Shown: in pieces, positions 7,412-15,019 of the stretch | How positions within the stretch are numbered: the stretch's first letter is position 1 | How the letters are laid out: every line of letters begins with the position of its first letter | DNA from: Thiotrichaceae bacterium | Lineage (GTDB): Bacteria; Pseudomonadota; Gammaproteobacteria; Thiotrichales; Thiotrichaceae | Length of the DNA: 15,085 nt | Direction of reading: 5' to 3' | NCBI GenBank assembly: GCA_024762625.1 | Contig: JANTHA010000017.1 | Span: 1-15,085, forward strand | Position numbers and translations under genes: made by a program | Notes under the pieces: model-generated | The model's input: the letters and a program-made list of their open reading frames with translations, nothing else | Database searches by the model: none | What the model was told of the DNA's origin: nothing

Positions 7412-7896
7412 TTTTCATGGCGGTAGGCACCCAGTTCCCTTTTGACCGTCTGGTTCGTTATATGGATGAATGGGCAGCGGATCATTCTGATCAAAGCGTT
7501 ATTGCACAAATTGGCGAAGGCAATTACACGCCACGGCACATGCAATTTGCGCGTTTCATGGATGGCGAACAATACAATAACAATATCCGCCAGGCAGCCG
7601 CATTTGTTTCGCATGCCGGAATGGGCAATATCATCAGCGCCAGAGAACTGGGGACGCCAATTATCGTTCTTAATCGCCAGTTTAAACTGGGCGAACATCG
7701 CAACGACCATCAGGCTGACGGTCTTAAATGGATGGGTGAACTGGAAGGCGTTTATGCAGCAAGCAACCAGCAAGCGCTCTATCAACATCTGTCCGATTTA
7801 CTCAAATCAAGCGACAAACCCAGGCCGCCAACTAACAACGGGCATTTGGCGATCAGCGACGCTATCGCCCGCTTTATCAAAACCGGCAAACGCTAA
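7408..7896 (+). CDS. pssE: PssE/Alg13-like catalytic subunit of a split glycosyltransferase
   Basis: The 162-aa product has the GT28 C-terminal (GT-B) half only. It opens with MIFMAVGTQFPFDRLVRYMDEWA, typical of PssE. The nucleotide-sugar site is SHAGMGNIISARELGTPIIVLNR, followed by EHRNDHQ. This domain binds the nucleotide-sugar donor, while the preceding PssD-like protein offers the acceptor side and the membrane anchor. Start and stop of the two genes overlap in ATGA (7408-7411). In characterised systems the pair transfers glucuronic acid, glucose or galactose; which donor is used here is unknown. The stop is 3 bases before the wzx start. Confidence 0.9.
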   Translation: MIFMAVGTQFPFDRLVRYMDEWAADHSDQSVIAQIGEGNYTPRHMQFARFMDGEQYNNNIRQAAAFVSHAGMGNIISARELGTPIIVLNRQFKLGEHRNDHQADGLKWMGELEGVYAASNQQALYQHLSDLLKSSDKPRPPTNNGHLAISDAIARFIKTGKR

Positions 7897-7899
7897 TCG

Positions 7900-9255
7900 A
7901 TGCCCATGTTCTTTATACGCCGCAGTCTTGAAAAGATAAAAAGCAAACCACTCCTGTTGCAAAGCCTATGGTCCTTATTTGCGCGTTTTGCCGGCGTTGG
8001 GCTTAATTTCGCCGTTATTTTGATCATCACCAATAAACTCAACAAGGCGGACGCGGGTAATCTGTTGCTGTTGATGACCTTTATTACCGGTATTGCCCTG
8101 TTTAGCCGTCTGGGAACAGACCAGTTATTAATGAAAGAAATCGCCAGCGCGCATCACAGTCATTTTGATTTTAGACGCGATTTTCTAAACGCCAGTTTGC
8201 GTGCTGTATTGTTGCTTTCTTTTATATTTATTGCGCTATGGCTGGTCGCCAGTCCATTCATCCGTAAAAACTTTTTTGATGATTCTGTCCCATTGATCTA
8301 CCTCATGTGGGCTGGCGTCGGCATTTTGTTTTTTAACCTTGTTATACTCAACAGCACTTACCTGAAAGCAATCAAACAGACGGTTTACGGCGTACTCGGA
8401 CAGAACGCCCTGCCCGCTATCACATTTTTATTGCTCATCGCATTGTTCTGGACGCAATTTGGACAAGACCATTTTTATATCAACCTGTATACCGTTTCGC
8501 TTGTTCTGGCGGGCGTCATCGCGATAGGGATCACCCGGCATTTCTCATTGCAGTCTCAACAGTCCGTCAAATCAGAAGAGAGTGAAATGCCGAATGCAGC
8601 GCAAGCGCCCGGTTTAATGGAAGTGATCAAACAGTCCATTCCCCTTGCGCCTGTGTCCATCTTCTCCTACCTGATGTTGTTTGCCGACACCCTCATGGTG
8701 GGCTGGTTTCTAAACAATGAACAGGTGGCGGAATATAGCGTTGCATCCAGAGTTTCTTATATCATTCTGTTTTTTTTACAGGCGCTTGAAGCCACTATTT
8801 ATCCCAGACTGTTAAATACTTATCGCCATAACGCAGCGCATTTATTATCATTCTTCTGGCAGTCTACCGCGCTGGTCGTGGGCGTAGTATTATCCGTGAC
8901 GCTATTCATGTATTTATTGTCTGACTGGATTTTACTGGCCTTTGGCGGAGATTACCTGGCGGCTAAACAAGCTTTGGGTCTATTGCTGCTTGCACAGTTT
9001 TTGCGCGCCGCCAGTCTGACCTTTTCATTCATGTTTATTGTCCGCGAAAAGGTGCGCTTTCTGAACATGGTTCTGGTTAGCGCTCTGATCGCAAACCTGT
9101 TTTTTAACGTCATACTGATACAATATTATGGCATCGAGGGCGCGGCTACCGCTACCTTAATCGCCAATGCAACGCTATTATTATTGATCGTTGTCCTTTT
9201 TTACCGGCAAAAATTGCTCAAGGACGCCCCACAAGAGGCTAATGGAACAAAATGA
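7900..9255 (+). CDS. wzx: Wzx-type oligosaccharide flippase
   Basis: The 451-aa product is a polytopic inner-membrane protein of the polysaccharide transport (MATE/MOP) superfamily. About 12-14 hydrophobic segments are visible, beginning with LWSLFARFAGVGLNFAVILII and ending with ATATLIANATLLLLIVVLFY. Family-typical features are the N-terminal SLWSLFAR, the LSRLGTDQLLMKEIA region after the second helix, and PLAPVSIFSYLMLFADTLMVGWF at the start of the second half. Wzx moves undecaprenyl-diphosphate-linked repeat units to the periplasmic face for polymerisation. Two nearby ATGs are possible (7900 and 7906); neither has a strong ribosome site. The end overlaps the wzy-like start by 4 bases (ATGA). 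Sequence does not reveal the substrate, since Wzx proteins diverge strongly. Confidence 0.9.
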   Translation: MPMFFIRRSLEKIKSKPLLLQSLWSLFARFAGVGLNFAVILIITNKLNKADAGNLLLLMTFITGIALFSRLGTDQLLMKEIASAHHSHFDFRRDFLNASLRAVLLLSFIFIALWLVASPFIRKNFFDDSVPLIYLMWAGVGILFFNLVILNSTYLKAIKQTVYGVLGQNALPAITFLLLIALFWTQFGQDHFYINLYTVSLVLAGVIAIGITRHFSLQSQQSVKSEESEMPNAAQAPGLMEVIKQSIPLAPVSIFSYLMLFADTLMVGWFLNNEQVAEYSVASRVSYIILFFLQALEATIYPRLLNTYRHNAAHLLSFFWQSTALVVGVVLSVTLFMYLLSDWILLAFGGDYLAAKQALGLLLLAQFLRAASLTFSFMFIVREKVRFLNMVLVSALIANLFFNVILIQYYGIEGAATATLIANATLLLLIVVLFYRQKLLKDAPQEANGTK

Positions 9256-10571
9256 TTATTCGCATCCTGGCTCTGCTATTTGTGATTTCCATTTTCATAC
9301 CCGTAGAATTCCATTATCTTGTGGGTACCTTGCGTATCGAAGCCTACCGCATTGTACTGGGACTCGCGCTGGTTTATGCTTTATTCAACATCAAGAAACT
9401 GCTTGATAATGCTGATTTAATTGATATATTTCTTTTATTTTTTGTTATTCTCGCATCCGCAAGCCTAATCTATAATCACGGCTTAAAGGATGGAATCGAG
9501 TCGGCCGGCATACTGGGTATTGAAATACTTGGCTCCTTTTATCTGGCCAGGTTTTATATCACCACGCCAAAACGTTACTACCAGATTAACATGTTGTTTG
9601 TCACCATTTTGGCTCTATTGCTGGTTTTTTCTCTGTATGAAGCCTTTGCAAAACACCGCATATTGCATGAATGGGCCAGGAATATAACCGGCCACGATTC
9701 ACTGGATTACCGGCTTTACACCCATTATTACATTCGTCTTGGCATTATGCGCACCACCAACTTGTTCGCCCATCCAATTTTGTACGGCACAATCGGCGCT
9801 ATCTTTTTTCCATTTATTGTATTGCTCACGCTTTACAGATTTAAATTTTCGTATTTATTGCGGGCAATCGCCTTGCTGGTCGGCATGATCACCACCCTAT
9901 CCTCCGCACCCTTGCTTGCGATTGGTTTTCAGGGTTTGACAGCCGTGCTGAGTAAATTCTGGCATGGCGGTAAACGTTTCTGGTTTGGCGCGAGTTTCAT
10001 CGTGCTTTCCGGTTTAATACTAATTAGCGCAATCTCCAACCGGGGATTGTTCGCCATCCTGGTGTCGCACCTGACGTTTAACCCCGTAACCGGTTATTAT
10101 CGCATGCTGCAATGGCAATACACCCAGGATGACATTCTCGACCACCCACTGTTCGGCATTGGTCTGCATGACTGGACACGTCCCGAATGGATGAATAACA
10201 GTATTGACAGCTTTTGGCTACTGGTTACCCTGCAACATGGCCTGATCGCGGGCTTTATCCTGTTATTTATTTGCCTATATGCTGTATTCCATGTATTAAA
10301 CACGCTATATAAACACCACCCAGCAAGCCGCTGGATGGTTGAATCCTGGATTCTGGCGTTCATGTCGCTGATTCTGATAGGTTTTACAGTCGATTATTTT
10401 GGCAAATTACAACCCATGTTTTTCTTTGTATTAGGCTCCATCGCCTGGGCGAGACAACATGGCAAACTGAATCGGATACTCAACAATATGAGCTGGATAG
10501 CGCGCTCCAGGTCAAGGCAAAAACAGCAGCCACGACGAACAAGCGCTACACTATCAAGGGAGCTACCATGA
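9252..10571 (+). CDS. wzy: Wzy-like O-antigen polymerase/ligase-family membrane protein
   Basis: The 439-aa product has about ten or more membrane segments with a large periplasmic loop in the second half. That loop contains a Wzy_C-like region: YYRMLQWQYTQDDILDHPLFGIGLHDW. The pattern R-x-x-x-W...HPLFGxG is typical of the O-antigen ligase/polymerase superfamily. The position right after the flippase favours the role of polymerase, joining repeat units on the lipid carrier at the periplasmic face. The ligase WaaL has a similar appearance and cannot be fully excluded. The C-terminus ends in an Arg/Gln-rich cytoplasmic tail (SRSRQKQQPRRTS). It overlaps the next gene by 4 bases (ATGA at 10568-10571). 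Confidence 0.82.
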   Translation: MIIRILALLFVISIFIPVEFHYLVGTLRIEAYRIVLGLALVYALFNIKKLLDNADLIDIFLLFFVILASASLIYNHGLKDGIESAGILGIEILGSFYLARFYITTPKRYYQINMLFVTILALLLVFSLYEAFAKHRILHEWARNITGHDSLDYRLYTHYYIRLGIMRTTNLFAHPILYGTIGAIFFPFIVLLTLYRFKFSYLLRAIALLVGMITTLSSAPLLAIGFQGLTAVLSKFWHGGKRFWFGASFIVLSGLILISAISNRGLFAILVSHLTFNPVTGYYRMLQWQYTQDDILDHPLFGIGLHDWTRPEWMNNSIDSFWLLVTLQHGLIAGFILLFICLYAVFHVLNTLYKHHPASRWMVESWILAFMSLILIGFTVDYFGKLQPMFFFVLGSIAWARQHGKLNRILNNMSWIARSRSRQKQQPRRTSATLSRELP

Positions 10572-11086
10572 GAGCGCGTTTTATCAACCAGAACATGTTT
10601 ATGATGCTGGTGCGTTTCCGCAATGCTTTGCTCTATGCGCGAACCTGGTATTTCCGCACCATTTACGGTATGAACATTGCGCCCGACGTGCGTCTCTCGT
10701 TCAAGGCGCGTATTGACAAGACCAACCCCAAAGGACTCACCATTGGCGAAAAGACCATGGTGACTTTCGACGCCATTGTGCTTTCCCATGATTACGCCTC
10801 GCGGCGTCATTCAGCAAAAACGGTGATAGGCTCCCACTGTTTTATCGGCTGCGGCTCCATCATACTGCCGAATGTAACGGTAGGCGACCATGTAATCGTC
10901 GCCGCCGGCAGCGTCGTTACCAAAGACGTGCCATCCAATTGCATTGTCGCCGGCAATCCGGCCAAAGTGATAAAAACGGGCATCGACACCATCGCCTACG
11001 GCATGTTATCGGAAGAGTATCTCAACGCCCAGCAGGAACAGACATCGCAAAAGCCGCAACATGATAAGGATAACGAGCCAGCATGA
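10568..11086 (+). CDS. Left-handed beta-helix (hexapeptide) acyltransferase
   Basis: The 172-aa product has hexapeptide repeats: LTIGEKTMVTFDAIVLSH, KTVIGSHCFIGCGSIILPNVTVGDHVIVAAGSVVTKDVPSNCIVAGNPAKVIK. The last stretch, VAGNPAKVI, is the hallmark of the WcaF/MaeB/LacA-type acetyltransferases, and LSHD provides a candidate catalytic histidine. These trimeric enzymes transfer acetyl groups from acetyl-CoA to sugar hydroxyls. The context, between wzy and a GT2 gene with 4-base overlaps at both ends, indicates O-acetylation of the glycan repeat unit or its precursor in the cytoplasm. The basic N-terminal ~40 residues (RFRNALLYARTWYFRTIYG) could form an amphipathic membrane-associated helix. Confidence 0.88.
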   Translation: MRARFINQNMFMMLVRFRNALLYARTWYFRTIYGMNIAPDVRLSFKARIDKTNPKGLTIGEKTMVTFDAIVLSHDYASRRHSAKTVIGSHCFIGCGSIILPNVTVGDHVIVAAGSVVTKDVPSNCIVAGNPAKVIKTGIDTIAYGMLSEEYLNAQQEQTSQKPQHDKDNEPA

Positions 11087-12021
11087 ATCAGCTTGATATC
11101 ATATTGGTGTCCTACAACACCGCCGATTATACGCGGCGCGCGATTGAGTCGGTCTATAATGAAACCCACGACACCGATTTTCGCATCATCATGGTGGACA
11201 ATGACTCCAAAGATAATTCGGTGGCGTTAATCGCCGAATCCTTCCCTGAGGTCAAAATCATCCAGAGCGGCGCAAACCTGGGCTTTGCAGGCGGCGTTAA
11301 TCTCGGCGCAAAAGCCGGTGATGGCGACTACATACTGTTGCTCAATCCGGACACCGTGATACTGGACGGAGCCATCGACAAACTCATGGCCTACGCTCAA
11401 AAAACGCCACAGGCAGGCATCTGGGGCGGCGTAACGCTGAATAACGACTTGAGTCTGAACCCGAACAATGCGCGCGCCAGGCTGTCCTTTCGCACGCTGT
11501 TGTTCAGCGCGCTGGGTTTAAGCAAAGCCTTCAACGGCAGTTGCTTTTTCAACCATGACAACTACGGTTGCTGGGACAGAAAAACCGAACGCGAGGTGGA
11601 CGTGATTACTGGCTGTTTCTTCCTGACGCCACGCGCGCTCTGGGAAGAGTTACACGGTCTGGATGAAACCTTTTTCATGTACGCAGAGGAAGCCGATTAC
11701 TGCATCCGCGCCATCAAGAAGGGCTATCAGCCCCGTGTGACGCCGGATGCGCGCATTATCCATCACGGCGGCGTCAGTGAAGCCAACCTGTCGGGGAAAA
11801 TGCTGAAACTGCTTAAAGGCAAGGCGGAATTGATCAACAAACACGCCGCAAATTGGCAAAAGCCGCTCTACAAATGGCTGCTGCAACTGCATGTGCTGAA
11901 TAAGCTCATCTCATTAAAACTGGCATCCTTAATCAAAAACAACCGGCGGGAAGCGCTGGTCGAATGGCGCAAGGTCTATCAACAACGCAAGCAATGGCTC
12001 AGGGGATATCAGGAATCCTAA
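11083..12021 (+). CDS. GT2 family glycosyltransferase, WbbL-like (rhamnosyltransferase type)
   Basis: The 312-aa product has a GT-A fold with DIILVSYN at the N-terminus, VDNDSKDNS, and NLGFAGGVNLG, a block typical of WbbL/RfbF-type enzymes. The metal-binding DXD is in the variant LLNPDTVIL. TGCFFLTPRALWEELHGLDETFFMYAEEADYCIRAIKKGY contains the putative catalytic acidic pair, followed by HHGG. It takes a nucleotide sugar and adds it to the undecaprenyl-linked glycan on the cytoplasmic side. Because rmlA is in the same operon, dTDP-rhamnose is a reasonable donor guess, but it is only a guess. The C-terminal ~60 residues are basic and hydrophobic, probably for membrane contact. The start overlaps the acyltransferase stop in ATGA. 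Confidence 0.88.
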   Translation: MNQLDIILVSYNTADYTRRAIESVYNETHDTDFRIIMVDNDSKDNSVALIAESFPEVKIIQSGANLGFAGGVNLGAKAGDGDYILLLNPDTVILDGAIDKLMAYAQKTPQAGIWGGVTLNNDLSLNPNNARARLSFRTLLFSALGLSKAFNGSCFFNHDNYGCWDRKTEREVDVITGCFFLTPRALWEELHGLDETFFMYAEEADYCIRAIKKGYQPRVTPDARIIHHGGVSEANLSGKMLKLLKGKAELINKHAANWQKPLYKWLLQLHVLNKLISLKLASLIKNNRREALVEWRKVYQQRKQWLRGYQES

Positions 12022-12302
12022 ATTCCTCAGTTGACCGCTTCCGTGAAGAATAAGCTTATGATAAACATTAAAAACCGCCTATTTACTATTTTCTCCCAAT
12101 GGGTGAAAACGCTACAAGGCAAATTGCACGACTATGATGGCGTATGGCGTTGTTGTAACTGCTTGAAAGGGAAAGGCCATTCCGCGCAGCCACGCCCCGG
12201 CTTTGGCTCCAAGCGTCGCTCTATCTCCTACATCCCTGTAGTCGTAGCCCTACGCCATCATCGCCGCACACTTTACCATGCCCAACTAAGGATTTTAGGA
12301 TA
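12022..12302. other. 281-bp gap between two GT2 genes, holding a possible mobile element and a doubtful ORF
   Basis: This is the only long gap inside the otherwise tightly packed operon. It contains the inverted-repeat element (12118-12277) and a weak reading frame. It also carries the ribosome site AAGGA/TAGGA just before the next start. I see no terminator in it, so co-transcription across it is still expected. Confidence 0.6.
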
Positions 12303-12303
12303 A
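12058..12303 (+). CDS. Doubtful small ORF (81 aa) running through the inverted-repeat element
   Basis: An ATG at 12058 (or TTG at 12031) opens a frame that ends in TAATG with the next gene's start. This overlap resembles the other junctions of the operon. However, most of the frame lies inside the palindromic-ended element, the peptide (WRCCNCLKGKGHSAQ, RHHRRTLYH) has no recognisable family, and codon use is unlike that of the neighbours. I think it is more likely a chance frame than a gene, though it may still help ribosomes reach the downstream start. Confidence 0.2.
   Translation: MINIKNRLFTIFSQWVKTLQGKLHDYDGVWRCCNCLKGKGHSAQPRPGFGSKRRSISYIPVVVALRHHRRTLYHAQLRILG
12118..12277. mobile_element. 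Possible MITE-like element with ~31-bp imperfect terminal inverted repeats
   Basis: The left end 12118-12148 and the complement of the right end 12247-12277 match at 24 of 31 positions by eye, including a perfect 11-bp core (ATGATGGCGTA at 12134-12144, TACGCCATCAT at 12251-12261). The inside encodes no transposase and has a base composition unlike its surroundings (GC-rich between 12170 and 12220). I see no convincing target-site duplication. A stable hairpin with regulatory function is the alternative. Confidence 0.5.
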
Positions 12304-13145
12304 TGGCGACCATCATTGTGCCTGCGCATAACGAAGCCAGCGTAATTGCGGATTGTCTGGACAGCATTGTCGGACAGGATGGCGTCGATCATATCATCGT
12401 GGCCTGTAACGGCTGCACGGACGATACTGTCAAGATTGTACGCCAACAGTTTCCGGATCTGGTTTGCCTCGATATTGAAAAGCCGTCCAAAACCCATGCG
12501 CTTAATGTCGCCGAGGACAAGGCCAGGGAGCTGGGCGTGAGCTACCCGGTGTTTTATATTGATGCGGATACGCGCCTTTCGGACAACTGCATCAAGCATA
12601 TCACCCAGACAATGATGCATGACAATGTGCTGTTGGCCGCCCCTACGCCGCGCATCGACACATCTAATTCCTCCTGGCTGGTCAAAACCTATTACCGGGT
12701 CTGGACTTCCCTGCCCTATATCCGTGAAGGCGTGATCGCTACCTGTAGCTTTATTATCAGTGAACAGGGCCGTAAACGCTTCAAACGCTTTGCAGATGTA
12801 ATCGGCGATGACGGCTTTGTGCGTTGCCACTTTAAAAACAGTGAAATCGCCAACATCAAAGGCGCTGAAATCTATATCAAGGCGCCAAAGGATATTTTCT
12901 CACTGATCAAGATCAAAACCCGCGCACGCCTCGGCAACATGGAATTGCTTGCTAAAAACCTGTGCCCTATCCAGGAAGCCAAACATTACGGAAATGTAAT
13001 GAAATCGCGCCTATTCAGCAGGGATTTTTTCGCCGCCAGCGTGTATATAATGATAGCTCTGATCATTCGTATTCGCGCCAAAAAACAATTCAGTAAAATC
13101 GATAATTATCAATGGGAAACTGATGCATCTTCCCGTAATACTTGA
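12303..13145 (+). CDS. GT2 family glycosyltransferase
   Basis: The 280-aa product shows a GT-A fold: TIIVPAHNEASVIADCLDSI (3-22), VACNGCTDDTV, the donor/metal site FYIDADTRLS (DAD), and VIGDDGFVR as the acceptor-side acidic motif. A hydrophobic C-terminal segment (FFAASVYIMIALIIRI) probably anchors it to the inner membrane. It differs from the preceding WbbL-like enzyme and would form a separate linkage in the repeat unit. Donor and acceptor are unknown. The ATG overlaps the TAA of the doubtful small ORF by one base (TAATG) and has AAGGA 12-16 bases and AGGA 4-5 bases upstream. It is the last gene before a long non-coding region; no hairpin terminator follows. Confidence 0.87.
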   Translation: MATIIVPAHNEASVIADCLDSIVGQDGVDHIIVACNGCTDDTVKIVRQQFPDLVCLDIEKPSKTHALNVAEDKARELGVSYPVFYIDADTRLSDNCIKHITQTMMHDNVLLAAPTPRIDTSNSSWLVKTYYRVWTSLPYIREGVIATCSFIISEQGRKRFKRFADVIGDDGFVRCHFKNSEIANIKGAEIYIKAPKDIFSLIKIKTRARLGNMELLAKNLCPIQEAKHYGNVMKSRLFSRDFFAASVYIMIALIIRIRAKKQFSKIDNYQWETDASSRNT

Positions 13146-13243
13146 AACTTATTCACCACTTTATCCAGATTGCGCCTGACTGATCAATAACAATTAAAAC
13201 TCATTCACTGTTCTCGAAAAAACAACCGCTTATGCAGGAAATT

Positions 13244-13273
13244 AAGACAATTTAGAATTAATTTATATATAAT
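13244..13273 (+). promoter_or_regulatory. Candidate promoter in the leader of the wcaJ-like gene
   Basis: AAGACA (13244-13249, 4/6) and a consensus TATAAT (13268-13273) are separated by 18 bp in an AT-rich block. If used, it would give a leader RNA of over 300 bases containing all the repeat arrays. A second -10-like TATACT (13533-13538) overlaps the last array and would give a short leader instead. Confidence 0.35.
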
Positions 13274-13378
13274 TATTATTAGGGAGTTTTGCAAAATCTG
13301 GCTGAACTTTATTGCCATCTGGAGCGACTGTAGTTTAATAGCTTGCTGCAACGCTTTATCGCCCGGAACCAAACTGTA

Positions 13379-13449
13379 TCATAGCTACTCATAGAGTCTC
13401 ATAACCGCTTTATATGAAACATGTAGAGCTTATGAGAGAACATGAGATT
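13379..13449. repeat. Three direct TCATA[G/A] repeats at 10-bp period facing inverted copies
   Basis: TCATAG, TCATAG and TCATAA start at 13379, 13389 and 13399. Facing them, TTATGAG and CATGAG (13430 and 13441) put ATGAG at 13432 and 13442, again 10 bases apart. The segments 13388-13404 and 13430-13446 form an imperfect inverted repeat: 12 of 17 positions pair, with mismatches only in the middle five, around a 25-base spacer. The symmetry suggests two protein arrays or a hairpin. Confidence 0.6.
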
Positions 13450-13534
13450 TAACACCTTTGATCATGCGCCACCCACTCTGCTGAGCAAAAGCTGACAATG
13501 AGCTGAGGATACAGGAATGAATGAGTATAAGGTA

Positions 13535-13560
13535 TACTGGCGGTTACTGGCGAATACTAG
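13535..13560 (+). repeat. TACTGGCG repeats at 10-bp period near the wcaJ-like start
   Basis: TACTGGCG begins at 13535 and 13545, and a degenerate TACTAG at 13555, so the period is exactly 10. The first copy overlaps a possible -10 box (TATACT 13533-13538), where a bound repressor would block transcription. The array ends about 48 bases before the GTG start. Confidence 0.55.
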
Positions 13561-13607
13561 CTTAGAACCCTAAATTTCGAAGAATTCAAGGAAGGAAACG
13601 TCTAACA

Positions 13608-14993
13608 GTGGAAGATAAAAAAATCAGCTCGGAGCTTATCTACCGTACGATTGATATCTTTATCATTCTAGTGACGCTCTTTGTCGGCTCGCCCTACACC
13701 AACTTTTATAATGTTGAAGGTTATCTGATTGCTGGCATGAGCGCCGTGATGCTGTTCAGTTTTGTCGGTCGCCTTATGGATATTTATACATCCTGGAGCG
13801 GTCGGCCATTACGCGATGAAGCCGTTCGCGTCAGTATGACCTGGCTAATCACCTTCCTCTCTCTCGTCTTTATCGCTTTTGTGACCAAAACAAGCGAACA
13901 GTTTTCGCGTGTTGTACTGCTTGCATGGCTCGTTATTACGCCCATGCTACTGGTGTTGGCGCGCTATATGTTACGCCTGATTTTTGCCCATTTTCGGCGT
14001 TTGGGACTCAATAATCGCACGGTCGCCATCGTTGGCATGACCCAGCATGGTCTGCATTTTGCGCGCGACTTGGAGAACAACCCGGATTACGGCTACCATG
14101 TTGTGGGCTTTTATGATGACCGCTCGGATCGCATCCACAAGGAAGTACTGGATCACTATCCGAATCTCGGAAATTTTGACGACATGATCAATTCCGCGCG
14201 CGCTGGTGAATGGGATCAGATTTACCTGGCGCTTCCGGTCGAAGCTAAAAAACGGATGTTACGCCTGCTGGATCAACTGGCCGACACCGCAACCCCGGTT
14301 CGTCTGCTGCCTGATTATTTCACCACCAACCTGTTGCATAGCAAGTTTATCGAAATTGCAGATAATCCGGTGCTATGCATTTATGACTCGCCATTTTCAG
14401 GCGATCACGCGCTGATCAAACGGATTGAAGACATTATCGTCGGTACACTGATTCTGACGCTGATTTCACCACTCATGTTGATAATTGCAGGCGCCGTTAA
14501 GCTCACCTCGCCTGGTCCGGTATTTTTCAAGCAAACCCGTTATGGCCTGAAAGGCGAAAAAATTCGCGTCTGGAAATTCCGCAGCATGACCGTGTGTGAA
14601 GATAATGGCGATATCAAACAAGCCACGCGTGGCGACGAACGCTACACCAGAATTGGCGAATTTTTGCGTAAAACATCACTGGATGAACTACCGCAATTCT
14701 TCAATGTATTGCAGGGTTCCATGTCCATCGTCGGCCCACGACCACATGCGGTTGCGCATAACGAGCAGTACCGCTCCCTGATTCCGGGATATATGCTGCG
14801 CCATATGATCAAACCGGGCATTACCGGCTGGGCGCAAGTTAATGGCTGGCGCGGTGAAACCAATACGATTTACAAAATGCGCAAACGCGTTGAATATGAT
14901 CTGGAATATATGCGCGAATGGAGCTTGTGGCTGGACTTAAAAATTATTTTCATGACTATTTTCAAGGCATTCAACGACAAGAACGCCTATTAG
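13608..14993 (+). CDS. wcaJ: WcaJ-type undecaprenyl-phosphate sugar-1-phosphate transferase
   Basis: This inner-membrane enzyme transfers glucose-1-phosphate (or a similar hexose-1-phosphate) from UDP-sugar to undecaprenyl phosphate, starting repeat-unit synthesis. The 461-aa product has four to five N-terminal membrane segments (12-130), then a central Rossmann-like domain (VAIVGMTQHGLHFARDL, VVGFYDD) typical of the long PGT form. The catalytic PGT domain follows: membrane re-entrant helix IEDIIVGTLILTLISPLM, SPGPVFFKQTRYGLKGE, WKFRSM, the conserved Asp359-Glu360 in LDELPQFFNVLQG, SIVGPRP and KPGITGWAQVNGWRGET. Length fits the family. The start is GTG with a strong AAGGAAGGA about 11 bases upstream; I see no better ATG. 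It lies apart from the main operon behind its own long leader and is followed after 26 bases by an acyltransferase gene. Confidence 0.93.
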   Translation: MEDKKISSELIYRTIDIFIILVTLFVGSPYTNFYNVEGYLIAGMSAVMLFSFVGRLMDIYTSWSGRPLRDEAVRVSMTWLITFLSLVFIAFVTKTSEQFSRVVLLAWLVITPMLLVLARYMLRLIFAHFRRLGLNNRTVAIVGMTQHGLHFARDLENNPDYGYHVVGFYDDRSDRIHKEVLDHYPNLGNFDDMINSARAGEWDQIYLALPVEAKKRMLRLLDQLADTATPVRLLPDYFTTNLLHSKFIEIADNPVLCIYDSPFSGDHALIKRIEDIIVGTLILTLISPLMLIIAGAVKLTSPGPVFFKQTRYGLKGEKIRVWKFRSMTVCEDNGDIKQATRGDERYTRIGEFLRKTSLDELPQFFNVLQGSMSIVGPRPHAVAHNEQYRSLIPGYMLRHMIKPGITGWAQVNGWRGETNTIYKMRKRVEYDLEYMREWSLWLDLKIIFMTIFKAFNDKNAY

Positions 14994-15019
14994 ACCCCTA
15001 ATCCGCCAGGCGCATATTC

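Larger units (their letters stand above)
13146..13607. other. Long non-coding leader upstream of the wcaJ-like gene
   Basis: These 462 bases contain no reading frame I would call. They begin with an AT-rich block (13240-13280) including a candidate promoter and a TTTTGCAAAA palindrome (13287-13296). Then come TCATAG repeats with an inverted counterpart (13379-13449), a copy of ATCATGCGC (13461-13469), and TACTGGCG repeats (13535-13560). The density of repeats suggests a control region, with either several protein-binding sites or a structured leader RNA. Confidence 0.6.

Noticed and set aside
7442..7939. 165-aa frame on the plus strand overlapping the pssE-like gene
   Set aside because: The pssE frame carries the GT28 motifs and the ATGA junction; this is the same DNA read in another frame.
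12273..12830. 185-aa open frame on the minus strand
   Set aside because: It lies opposite the GT2 gene, whose motifs (VPAHNE, DADT) are clear. The antisense peptide has no family features or ribosome site; it is a shadow frame.
13146..13240. Terminator after the last GT2 gene
   Set aside because: No stem followed by a T-run could be found, so I cannot say where the main operon ends.
13540..13552. Possible ops/JUMPstart element (GGCGGT...)
   Set aside because: ops needs GGCGGTAGC followed by T; here GGCGGT continues as TACTGGC and belongs to the 10-bp repeat array. RfaH-type control is not supported.
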